Shown here one piece after another: positions 9,406 to 17,047 of a DNA stretch of 64,000 nt. The DNA is from Parafrankia sp. EUN1f. Lineage in GTDB: Bacteria; Actinomycetota; Actinomycetes; Frankiales; Frankiaceae. Position numbers and translations under genes: made by a program. How positions within the stretch are numbered: the stretch's first letter is position 1; every line of letters begins with the position of its first letter. The notes beneath the pieces are model-generated. The model made no database searches. It was given only the letters and a program-made list of their open reading frames with translations, and was not told the origin of the DNA. The stretch spans positions 1-64,000 of the forward strand of contig NZ_ADGX01000018.1 of NCBI RefSeq assembly GCF_000177675.1, given 5' to 3'.

Positions 9406-10521
9406 GTGATGGTGCTGACGGTGGAACGCCGCCGCCTGACCATGGTGCGTCGCGCGGCGGCGCTGCCCGTGGGGATGGCTGTCCTGCTCGGCCTGATCGT
9501 CTGCCTCTACGGCTCGACCGTCACCTCCGTGCGCCCTCGTGGCCTGCCGGTGCTCGTGGCGGGCCCGGCGCAGTCGACGAAGGCGTTCATGGACGAGGTC
9601 GAGCACATGTCGCCCGGTGCCATGCGGGTGACCGTCGTCACGGACGCCGATGCCGCCGACCGCGCACTGCGTGACCGCAAGGCGTACGCGGCGTTCGTCT
9701 TCACCGCGGACGGCCTGTCGCTGCGGCTTGCCTCCGCCGCCAGCCCGGCGGTGGCCGAGGCGCTGGTGCGCGGTATGGCGATGACGTTTCCCGATCTGCG
9801 CATCCCGGTCGTGGATGTCGTCCCGAACGCCGCCGCCGATCACCAGGGTGGCGGGGTGTCGGCCGGGTACCTGCCGCTGGTGCTGATCGCGGCGGCGGTG
9901 GGGGTGTTGCTGGCACGTTCGGGCCGGTCCCGGCAGCAGCGTCTCGTGGGCCTGTCGTGCTTCGTGGTCGCCGGTGGGGTGGCTGGCACGCTGGCGTTGA
10001 GCGGTGGTCTTGATGTGCTTCCCGACAACTTCCTGCGCAGCGTGGTCGTGCTGGCCGTGATCACGGCGGCGGTCACCGCGCCCGTGATGGGGCTGGGCGC
10101 GGTTGCCGCTGTGCGCGGTCTCGTCGCCGCCGTCGCCCTGACGGTGGTCGGGGTGGCGTTGTCCGGGGCGTCGTCGGCGCCGGAGATGCTGCCGACCCCG
10201 TGGGGCGGGCTCGGCCAGTTGTTGCCGCCCGGAGCGGGGGTGACCCTGGCGCGGTCGACGCTCTACTTCGACGGGGCTGGTGGAGCCGGGGCCGCCGCGG
10301 TGCTGACGATCTGGGCCGTGGCCGGGATCGCGCTCGTGCTCGTCGGCCGGGAGCGGGCCGGCGCCGGGATCGCCCGTCGGCCGGGAGCCCCGTTGCCGGG
10401 TGAGCCCGCCCCCGCGGAGGTGGGCACGACGCCGGTGACGGGGCAGATCGTACGACCCCGAGAGGGTGGACTCGAGATCAGCCACGGCGTCTCGCCGCGC
10501 GAGGAGGGCTTCCGAGCATAG
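9406..10521 (+). CDS. YhgE/Pip- or ABC-2-permease-like membrane protein
   Basis: About 371 residues. One N-terminal membrane segment ([19 protein letters not shown]) is followed by a soluble domain of about 100 residues ([39 protein letters not shown]), then five hydrophobic segments (about 150-325) and a polar tail. This is the layout of YhgE/Pip and ABC-2 permease relatives in which an extracytoplasmic domain lies between TM1 and TM2. No ATPase is adjacent. The start is ambiguous among GTG 9406, ATG 9409 and GTG 9412; GGAGGGG at 9400-9406 fits GTG 9412 best. It ends only 10 bp before pafA, so the two are probably cotranscribed. Function unknown. Confidence 0.7.
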   Translation: MMVLTVERRRLTMVRRAAALPVGMAVLLGLIVCLYGSTVTSVRPRGLPVLVAGPAQSTKAFMDEVEHMSPGAMRVTVVTDADAADRALRDRKAYAAFVFTADGLSLRLASAASPAVAEALVRGMAMTFPDLRIPVVDVVPNAAADHQGGGVSAGYLPLVLIAAAVGVLLARSGRSRQQRLVGLSCFVVAGGVAGTLALSGGLDVLPDNFLRSVVVLAVITAAVTAPVMGLGAVAAVRGLVAAVALTVVGVALSGASSAPEMLPTPWGGLGQLLPPGAGVTLARSTLYFDGAGGAGAAAVLTIWAVAGIALVLVGRERAGAGIARRPGAPLPGEPAPAEVGTTPVTGQIVRPREGGLEISHGVSPREEGFRA

Positions 10522-10531
10522 GGTCGGTCTC

Positions 10532-11890
10532 GTGGATCGCCGCATCTTCGGCCTGGAAAACGAGTACGGCGTCACCTGCGTGTTCCGAGGGCAGCGGAGG
10601 CTGTCTCCGGACGAGGTGGCGCGGTACCTGTTTCGGCGTGTCGTGTCCTGGGGGCGCAGCAGCAACGTGTTCCTGAAGAACGGCGCCCGGCTCTATCTGG
10701 ACGTCGGTAGCCACCCGGAGTACGCCACTCCCGAGTGCGATTCCGTGCCGGATCTCGTCACGCACGACAAGGCCGGTGAACGCATCCTGGAGGGCCTCCT
10801 CGTCGAAGCCGAGCGCAGGCTGCGGGAGGAGGGCATCGCGGGCGACATCCATCTGTTCAAGAACAACACGGACTCGGCCGGGAACAGCTACGGCTGCCAC
10901 GAGAACTACCTCGTCGGCCGGCACGGGGAGTTCAGCCGGCTGGCCGACGTCCTGGTGCCGTTCCTGGTCAGCCGCCAGATCCTGTGCGGTGCGGGCAAGG
11001 TGCTGCAGACTCCGCGCGGTGCGGTCTACTGCATCTCGCAGCGCGCCGAGCACATCTGGGAGTCGGTGTCCTCGGCGACGACCCGCTCGCGGCCGATCAT
11101 CAACACCCGCGACGAGCCGCACGCCGATGCGGAGCGCTTCCGTCGCCTGCACGTCATCGTCGGTGACTCGAACATGAGCGAGACGACGATGCTGCTCAAG
11201 CTCGGCTCGACCGACCTCGTGCTGCGCATGATCGAGGCTGGTGTGGTGCTGCGGGACATGTCGCTGGAGAACCCGATCCGGGCCATCCGCGAGGTCTCGC
11301 ACGACATGACCTGTCAGCGTCGGATCAAGCTCGCCAACGGCCGCGAGGTGAGCGCGCTGGACATCCAGCGTGAGTACTACGCGAAGGCGGTGGAGTTCGT
11401 CGAGCGGCGCGGCGGGGATGCCGTCGCGAAGCGGGTCCTCGACCTGTGGGGCCGTACCCTGCTGGCCATCGAGACCGAGGATCTGGAGCTTGTCGCCCGG
11501 GAGATCGACTGGGTGACGAAATACGTGCTGATCGACCGGTTCCGGCATCGGCACGGCCTGCCGTTGTCGTCGCCGCGTGTCGCCGAACTGGACCTGAAGT
11601 ACCACGACATCCACCGCGACCGCGGGCTCTACTACCGGATGGAGCGGGCCGGCCTGGTCGAGCGGGTGTGCCGCGACCTCGACATCTTCGAGGCCAAGTC
11701 GGTTCCGCCGCAGACCACCCGGGCCCGCTTGCGTGGGGAGTTCATCAAGCGGGCGCAGGAGAAGCGGCGCGACTTCACGGTGGACTGGGTCCATCTGAAG
11801 CTCAACGACCAGGCGCAGCGCACGGTGCTGTGCAAGGACCCGTTCCGCTCGGTCGACGACCGGGTGGACAAGCTGATCGCGAGCATGTAG
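10532..11890 (+). CDS. pafA: Pup-protein ligase PafA
   Basis: ATP-dependent ligase that phosphorylates the C-terminal Glu of Pup and forms the isopeptide bond to target lysines. The GTG at 10532 gives 452 residues starting [16 protein letters not shown], the expected PafA N-terminus. The frame runs open upstream into the preceding gene. [19 protein letters not shown] places the catalytic Asp at residue 57, as in known PafA proteins. [33 protein letters not shown] and the C-terminal [20 protein letters not shown] are also conserved. It lacks the Dop-type N-terminal insertion. Confidence 0.97.
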   Translation: MDRRIFGLENEYGVTCVFRGQRRLSPDEVARYLFRRVVSWGRSSNVFLKNGARLYLDVGSHPEYATPECDSVPDLVTHDKAGERILEGLLVEAERRLREEGIAGDIHLFKNNTDSAGNSYGCHENYLVGRHGEFSRLADVLVPFLVSRQILCGAGKVLQTPRGAVYCISQRAEHIWESVSSATTRSRPIINTRDEPHADAERFRRLHVIVGDSNMSETTMLLKLGSTDLVLRMIEAGVVLRDMSLENPIRAIREVSHDMTCQRRIKLANGREVSALDIQREYYAKAVEFVERRGGDAVAKRVLDLWGRTLLAIETEDLELVAREIDWVTKYVLIDRFRHRHGLPLSSPRVAELDLKYHDIHRDRGLYYRMERAGLVERVCRDLDIFEAKSVPPQTTRARLRGEFIKRAQEKRRDFTVDWVHLKLNDQAQRTVLCKDPFRSVDDRVDKLIASM

Positions 11891-11977
11891 GCGCGAGCAG
11901 CCCAAGGCCTTCGGCGCGGCCGGGGCGTTCGCCGCAGCCAGGTCGCGGGTGGTCGGTGTGTGGTCCTCTACAGTCGT

Positions 11978-11991
11978 CTGCACATGTGCAG
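11978..11991. promoter_or_regulatory. 14-bp palindrome upstream of the FKBP gene
   Basis: CTGCACATGTGCAG is a perfect palindrome 88 bp before the FKBP start, in the only intergenic space between pafA and that gene. It may be an operator; no regulator is implied by context. Confidence 0.35.
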
Positions 11992-12078
11992 CCAGCTCGT
12001 CCGGAGTGTGGCGCCGAACGCGGCGGCGGTGTTGCCTGCCGTGCCGGCGTCCCGCGCAAGCAGAGGATCTCAGTTTCC

Positions 12079-12711
12079 GTGACCGTTTTCTCCCGTGACG
12101 TCGCAGCCCGTCATCGTCGCCGGCTGATCGGCCTCGTTCTCCCCGCCGTGCTGCTGGTGCCGATGGCCGCCTGCAGCTCGTCGGACGCCCCCGACGGAAC
12201 CAAGGCCGCTCCGGTTGCGGCGCCGTCCGCGGCGGCGACTGCGGTCGGGGGCGCGCCCGCGGTGGAGAACGCCACCGACCTCAGGCGCAAGCCCGTCGCG
12301 GCGGCCGGTGCGGGCGAGGCACCGTCCGAGCTGGTCACCAAGGACCTGGTGACCGGCGACGGCAAGGTGGCGACCGACTCGAGCACCGTCACGATCCACT
12401 ACGCCGGCACGATCTGGAAGACCGGCAAGCAGTTCGACGCGAGCTGGGACCGGAGCACCCCCGAAACGTTCCCGCTGCAGAACACGGTGACCGGTTTCGG
12501 CCAGGGCATCGCCGGGATGAAGGAGGGCGGTCGTCGCCTGATCGTGATCCCGCCCGACCTGGGCTACGGTCCGATGGGCGGCCAGCCGGCAGCGGGGATC
12601 GAGGCCGATGACACGCTGGTCTTCATCGTCGACCTGCTCGCCGTGGGCAGCGGCGACGCCACCGGCAGCGGCTCCGGGGGTGCGGCGGGCTCGACCTCCG
12701 GGCAACTGTGA
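12079..12711 (+). CDS. FKBP-type peptidyl-prolyl isomerase lipoprotein
   Basis: Predicted cell-surface folding factor. The GTG at 12079 gives 210 residues: a signal peptide with basic RHRRR, hydrophobic LIGLVLPAVLLV and lipobox PMAAC (lipidated Cys about residue 32), an Ala/Pro linker, and a C-terminal FKBP domain of about 110 residues. That domain contains VTIHYAGTIWKTGKQFDASW, GFGQGIAGMKEGGRRLIVIP, LGYGPMG and ADDTLVFIVDLL, the usual active-site aromatic positions. An FKBP gene between pafA and pafB is common in actinobacteria. The open frame further upstream is not FKBP. Confidence 0.93.
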   Translation: MTVFSRDVAARHRRRLIGLVLPAVLLVPMAACSSSDAPDGTKAAPVAAPSAAATAVGGAPAVENATDLRRKPVAAAGAGEAPSELVTKDLVTGDGKVATDSSTVTIHYAGTIWKTGKQFDASWDRSTPETFPLQNTVTGFGQGIAGMKEGGRRLIVIPPDLGYGPMGGQPAAGIEADDTLVFIVDLLAVGSGDATGSGSGGAAGSTSGQL

Positions 12712-12757
12712 GTAGCAGGCGTAGCTGACGATCGGCGTGGTCATCGCGGCAGGCCGG

Positions 12758-12788
12758 TTGCCGAGATCACGCCGAGTACGGCTAGCCT
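12758..12788 (+). promoter_or_regulatory. candidate promoter for pafBC
   Basis: TTGCCG (12758-12763), a 19-bp spacer and TAGCCT (12783-12788). The expected start of transcription is about 12795-12797, exactly at the pafB GTG, so the mRNA could be leaderless. No ribosome-binding site precedes that GTG. The -35 match and long spacer make this tentative. Confidence 0.45.
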
Positions 12789-12796
12789 GATCAGAT

Positions 12797-13951
12797 GTGT
12801 CCCGCCGACGGCTGGAGCGCCTGCTCAATCTGACGATGTGCCTCATGGCGACATCGCGTTTCCTCACCGTGTCCCAGATCGGGGAGATGGTGGACGGCTA
12901 CGAGCCGGGGGAGTCGGAGGAGGCCCGGGAGGCGTTCCGCCGGATGTTCGAGCGAGACAAGCAGTCGCTGCGTGAGATCGGCATCCCGGTCGAGACCGGT
13001 TCCGACTCGGCCTTCAGCGACGAGCTCGGCTACCGCATCCCGCGCGGCGACTACGCGCTCGGCGAGATCCCACTGGATCCCGACGAGTTCGCCGCGCTGG
13101 CACTTGCGGCATCCCTGTGGTCCAGCGAGGCACTGGCCGCGCCGGCGGCGAGCGCGCTGCGCAAGCTCGCCGCCGCCGGGGCGCCGGTCCGTCCCGCGGC
13201 GCTGCGTGGGCCGGACCCGCTGGCTGTCGCCTCCGGGCCCGCGGCCGGGTTCGACGCGGCGGATGGCTTGGGCGGCCTCGGGTCCACCGACGGGTTCGCG
13301 GGGTTCGAACCAAGGGTCGACGCGACGGAGCCGGCGTTCGAGGCCGTGCTCGCCGCCGTCCAGGCCAGGCGAGAGGTGCGCTTCCCCTACCGCCGCCCTG
13401 GCCAGACTGAGGACACCGAGAGGCACCTGCAGCCCTGGGGCGTGTTGTCCTGGCGTGGCCGCTGGTATCTGGTCGGGCACGACCTGAACCGGCAGGCGTC
13501 GCGGGTGTTCCGGCTGTCGCGGGTGACCGGCCCGGTGCGGTCGGTCGGCCCGGCCGAGGCGTTCACCGTGCCACCCGAGGTGGATCTGCGGGCGATGGTG
13601 TCCGCGACGGAGCCCACCGAGCCCACCCGCACGGCCCTGCTGTGGGTCCGGCGTGGCTGTGGGCACGCGCTGCGCCGCCATGGGCGGCCCGCGGGGCCTG
13701 CTCGGGCGGCGGCAGCGGAGCGGGTGGGCCGCCTCCCGGGCGGTGATCTTCTGGAGGTCGAGTTCTCCGATCTGGAGCGCTTCGCCCGCTGGGCGGTCGG
13801 CTACGGTCCCGACGTGGTCGTCCTCGAGCCGGCGGACCTGCGCGGCGAGGTCGTCCGCAGGCTGCGGGCCACTGTCGCGGCGACAGCGCCGCCAACGCCG
13901 GCAGCGCCGCCGGTTGCCCGTGCGGCGGCTGTGGGAACCGGGCCGAGGTGA
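12797..13951 (+). CDS. pafB: WYL-domain transcriptional regulator PafB
   Basis: With PafC it forms the heteromeric activator of the LexA-independent DNA-damage response. 384 residues from GTG 12797. The N-terminal winged helix (RRRLERLLNLTMCLMATSRFLTVSQIGEMV) is followed by the WYL region (HLQPWGVLSWRGRWYLVGHDLNRQASRVFRLSRV at about 210-245) and a C-terminal WCX-like part. Residues about 115-175 hold an Ala/Gly-rich insertion. The stop overlaps the pafC start (GTGA), indicating coupled translation. Confidence 0.92.
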   Translation: MSRRRLERLLNLTMCLMATSRFLTVSQIGEMVDGYEPGESEEAREAFRRMFERDKQSLREIGIPVETGSDSAFSDELGYRIPRGDYALGEIPLDPDEFAALALAASLWSSEALAAPAASALRKLAAAGAPVRPAALRGPDPLAVASGPAAGFDAADGLGGLGSTDGFAGFEPRVDATEPAFEAVLAAVQARREVRFPYRRPGQTEDTERHLQPWGVLSWRGRWYLVGHDLNRQASRVFRLSRVTGPVRSVGPAEAFTVPPEVDLRAMVSATEPTEPTRTALLWVRRGCGHALRRHGRPAGPARAAAAERVGRLPGGDLLEVEFSDLERFARWAVGYGPDVVVLEPADLRGEVVRRLRATVAATAPPTPAAPPVARAAAVGTGPR

Positions 13952-14913
13952 GCGGATCGGTGGATCGGTTCAGCCGCCTGCTCGCGCTGGTTCCGTGGCT
14001 GCGGGCCCACCCGGGGGTATCGCTGGAGGACGCGGCGAGCGAGTTCGGGATCACGGAGCGCCAGCTCCGGGCCGACCTCGATCTGCTGTTCGTCTGCGGG
14101 CTGCCCGGTGGTGCTCCGGGTGACCTCATCGATGTGAGCTACTCCGGGGACCGGGTGACCGTGGTCGACCCGCAGACCCTCGACCGGCCGCTGCGGCTGT
14201 CGGCCGACGAGGCCATGGCGCTTCTCGTCGCTGCCCGGGCGCTGACCGACGTGCCGGGGCTGACCGGCCGCGAGGCCCTCGACCGGGCGGTGCGCAAGGT
14301 GGAGGAGGCCGTCGGTCACGAGTCGGCCCGCCATGTGCGGGTGGCGCTCGACCCGCACGACGAGGTGCTCGCGGTGTTGCAGGAAGCGATCCGCCTGCGC
14401 CGTCGGGTGCGCCTGCGCTACCTGGTCTGGGCCCGGGACGAGATGACCGAGCGGGAGGTCGACCCGATGCGGGTCCTCGTGCGCGGTGGCTACTGGTACC
14501 TGGAGGGCTGGTGCCGTCGGGCTTCGGCGGTGCGTCTGTTCCGGCTCGACCGGATCGATGGCCGCGCGGGCGTCGACGTTCTGGACGTCGCCGCGCAGCC
14601 GCCGCCGGACGCGACCCCCCGGGACACCGCCGAGGGGGTGTACCAGCCGGGGCCGGACGACATCCCGGTCCGGCTCGATCTCGATCCGCGGGCGCGCTGG
14701 GTGGTCGACTACTACCCGGTGTCCCAGGCGTGTGACCTGCCTGACGGGGGGGTCAGCGTGGTGCTGCGGGTGGCCGACCTGGCGTGGCTGAGCCGGCTGG
14801 TCCTCGGCTTGGGCGAGCTGGTGCGCGAAGTGGAGCCGGCGTCGGTCGCCGCGAGCGTGCACGAGGTCGCGGGCCGCGCGCTCGCCGGGTACGGCGACGG
14901 GACCATAGGGTGA
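13948..14913 (+). CDS. pafC: WYL-domain transcriptional regulator PafC
   Basis: Partner of PafB. 321 residues from the GTG that overlaps the pafB stop by four bases. The helix-turn-helix is SLEDAASEFGITERQLRADLDLL (about 28-50). The WYL region is YLVWARDEMTEREVDPMRVLVRGGYWYLEGWCRRASAVRLFRLDRI (about 155-200), with the WYL core itself written WYLEGW. A C-terminal WCX-like domain follows. The WYL domain is thought to sense a nucleic-acid ligand. Its stop TGA shares one base with the next ATG. Confidence 0.92.
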   Translation: MSGSVDRFSRLLALVPWLRAHPGVSLEDAASEFGITERQLRADLDLLFVCGLPGGAPGDLIDVSYSGDRVTVVDPQTLDRPLRLSADEAMALLVAARALTDVPGLTGREALDRAVRKVEEAVGHESARHVRVALDPHDEVLAVLQEAIRLRRRVRLRYLVWARDEMTEREVDPMRVLVRGGYWYLEGWCRRASAVRLFRLDRIDGRAGVDVLDVAAQPPPDATPRDTAEGVYQPGPDDIPVRLDLDPRARWVVDYYPVSQACDLPDGGVSVVLRVADLAWLSRLVLGLGELVREVEPASVAASVHEVAGRALAGYGDGTIG

Positions 14914-15134
14914 TGGGTGTGCCTCTGCTCCTCGTGCATCTCGTGATGATCTTCGGCTCGCTCGGCGTGCTGGCGCTGTGCGCCCTGCGGCTGTGGAGGC
15001 AGATCAAGGCGACGAAATCCGCGGCCTTCGAGCTGAAGGACCGCGCCGCCGACCTCGGAAACAAGGTGTCGGAACTGGCCGAGCGCCTGGAATCCGTGGA
15101 TGTCGCCGCCCGGCTGGCGGCCAACGCGAGGTGA
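14913..15134 (+). CDS. small membrane-anchored protein after pafC
   Basis: 73 residues from ATG 14913, overlapping the pafC stop as TGATG. One N-terminal membrane helix (LLLVHLVMIFGSLGVLALCALRL) is followed by a charged, helical tail (KSAAFELKDRAADLGNKVSELAERLESVDVAARLAA) likely to form a coiled coil. Small proteins of this shape are found in the same place in other actinobacteria. No function is known to me; the overlap suggests cotranslation with pafC. Confidence 0.75.
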   Translation: MGVPLLLVHLVMIFGSLGVLALCALRLWRQIKATKSAAFELKDRAADLGNKVSELAERLESVDVAARLAANAR

Positions 15135-15489
15135 GGCAGTCGACTTCGGCGACGGTCGCGCCAGGTTTCCGTATGGCGACGCCGGGTGCCGATGTGGCCG
15201 TGCGGGGTCACTGAATGACCTCGCAGGGTCATGGTGTCGTGGCGGTCTGATACCAAACGCCGGTCGGTTCCGTCGATAAGGCGTGGTCGGAGTGTCCTGG
15301 ATGCCCTGCGCCGGCGGCCCGGTTTGTAGCGGAAAGTGCCGGTGAGGCAGCTCATCATCTTCGCGTTGCGAAGACGTCACCTGCGGGATACCCGGTTACT
15401 GTCTATCCCTTCCTAGGCTGACCGACGTAGCATCGACCGCACCGGTCTCCCGACCGCGCCGGCATTTGCATTTTTGGAGGACGCCTGCC
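15135..15489. other. intergenic region before tatA
   Basis: A 355-bp gap between genes on the same strand. It contains TAGGCT (15414-15419), a common actinobacterial -10 shape, but no -35 at a normal distance. TGACC-tcgcag-GGTCA is a weak inverted repeat near 15217-15232. No gene is supported on either strand. Confidence 0.5.
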
Positions 15490-15768
15490 ATGCCCAACCT
15501 TGGCACGACCGAGATCATCATCATCGCGCTGGTAGTCATGGTGCTGTTCGGCTCCAAGAAGCTTCCCGACGCGGCCCGTTCCTTCGGCCGGTCGCTGCGC
15601 ATCTTCAAGGCTGAGACGAAGGGCCTCCGCGAGGACGACGTCTCGTCCCAGCCGGCCCCGGCGCCCGCGGCGCAGCCCGTCGCTCCGCTCCCGATCGAGA
15701 GCCGTCCCGTGGTGACTCCGGCCACCTCGGTCAACGGCGCATCGCCGGTCGACGCCGAGCGCCGCTGA
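15490..15768 (+). CDS. tatA: Sec-independent protein translocase TatA
   Basis: Pore-forming component of the twin-arginine export system. 92 residues from ATG 15490, with GGAGGA upstream. The membrane helix [16 protein letters not shown] is followed by the [21 protein letters not shown] amphipathic hinge typical of TatA, then an unstructured Pro/Ala tail. Stands 155 bp before tatC on the same strand. Confidence 0.95.
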   Translation: MPNLGTTEIIIIALVVMVLFGSKKLPDAARSFGRSLRIFKAETKGLREDDVSSQPAPAPAAQPVAPLPIESRPVVTPATSVNGASPVDAERR

Positions 15769-15922
15769 ACGATGCCGGTGCGGTCCGGGCCGTCAGGCCC
15801 GGACCAGCTTGCCGACTGGTCCGCGCGCTGGCTGGCCCGGCGTGCGCACATCGGCGGAACCTCCGTTTGAACCCCACGGAGCGGTAGCGGCGAGCTGAGC
15901 GACAGCGTCGCCCCGGTCATCC

Positions 15923-17002
15923 GTGGTGAGCCCGTCCGTCCGAACCATCGCCCTCATCGAGCAGGAGCCTCAGCCCGTGCCACGGTTGCCAACGCCGCGC
16001 ACCCTCGCCTCGTCGGTGAACCAGCGGCGCACCCGCACGGTCGAGGACAGCAGGATGCCCCTCACCGAGCACCTGCGCGAGCTACGGAACCGCCTGGCCA
16101 AGGCGCTTCTCGCCTTCGGCATCGCGTCGATCATCTGCTTCATCCGGGAGCCGCACATCTTCCAGTGGCTGATCGACCCGTACTGCTCCCTGCCAGCGGA
16201 CAAGCGCGGTGACTTCGGCGGTGGCGACGGATCCTGCAACCTGTACTTCTTCGGCATCCTGGATGCCTTCACCATCCGGCTGAAGATCGCGATGCTCTCG
16301 GGCGCGGTGTTCTCGGCCCCGATCTGGCTCTACCAGCTCTGGTCGTTCATCACCCCCGGTCTGCACCGCAATGAGCGGCGCTGGTCGCTGACCTTCGTCC
16401 TCGCCTCGCTCGTCCTGTTCGCCGCCGGTGGCTTCTTCGCCTACATCACGCTCCAGACCGGCCTGAAGCTGCTGCTCGGTTTCGGCGGCGATGGTCTTGT
16501 CAGCGTCCTGGACGGAAGCAAGTACCTGAGCTACGTCTTCGCGATGCTGCTGGTCTTCGGGCTGTCGTTCGAGGTGCCGCTGCTCATCACGATGCTGAAC
16601 CTCGCGGGCCTCGTCACGACCGCGAAGCTGCGCTCCTGGCGGCGGGCCGAGATCTTCCTGGTGTTCGTCTTCGCCGCCGTCGTCACGCCGAGCCAGGACC
16701 CCTTCACCATGCTGGCGCTGGGTCTGCCGATGATCATCCTTTATGAGGTGGCGCTGATCATCGGGTGGGCCAACGACCGGCGCAAGATCCGCCGGGGCGA
16801 CACCTCGCCGTACGCGGACCTGGCTGACGACGAGGTCTCACCGCTCGACTTCGACGACACCAGGGCGGACCGCGCGAGCGGCGCGGGCAGCCGCGGTGCC
16901 GGGGCCGCGGCCGGCTCGGGAAGCGGGTTGAACGTGGACACGGTGGTGGCCGGTGCCGCCGGTGCGTCCCCCGCCGACAACCTCCACGGCGACGTCACCT
17001 GA
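15923..17002 (+). CDS. tatC: Sec-independent protein translocase TatC
   Basis: Receptor for twin-arginine signal peptides. The core begins RMPLTEHLRELRNRLAKAL and has six membrane segments, with the conserved FIREPHIFQWLIDPYC region, FTIRLKIAMLSGAVFSAPIWLYQLWSF and VVTPSQDPFTMLALGLPM. The GTG at 15923 gives 359 residues, including about 42 before the conserved core; GTG 15977 or ATG 16054 are possible later starts. The C-terminal about 60 residues are acidic then Gly/Ala-rich and lie outside the family core. tatA and tatC next to pafBC is the usual order. Confidence 0.94.
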   Translation: MVSPSVRTIALIEQEPQPVPRLPTPRTLASSVNQRRTRTVEDSRMPLTEHLRELRNRLAKALLAFGIASIICFIREPHIFQWLIDPYCSLPADKRGDFGGGDGSCNLYFFGILDAFTIRLKIAMLSGAVFSAPIWLYQLWSFITPGLHRNERRWSLTFVLASLVLFAAGGFFAYITLQTGLKLLLGFGGDGLVSVLDGSKYLSYVFAMLLVFGLSFEVPLLITMLNLAGLVTTAKLRSWRRAEIFLVFVFAAVVTPSQDPFTMLALGLPMIILYEVALIIGWANDRRKIRRGDTSPYADLADDEVSPLDFDDTRADRASGAGSRGAGAAAGSGSGLNVDTVVAGAAGASPADNLHGDVT

Positions 17003-17047
17003 TTCCGCCGAACACCCGCTTTTTGCGCCACGCCCAGGCGGCGTAGG

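Noticed and set aside
8356-10665. 769-codon minus-strand frame as a giant hydrolase
   Set aside because: Only the first-listed C-terminal 252 residues are dienelactone hydrolase; the rest is antisense to the membrane gene and pafA.
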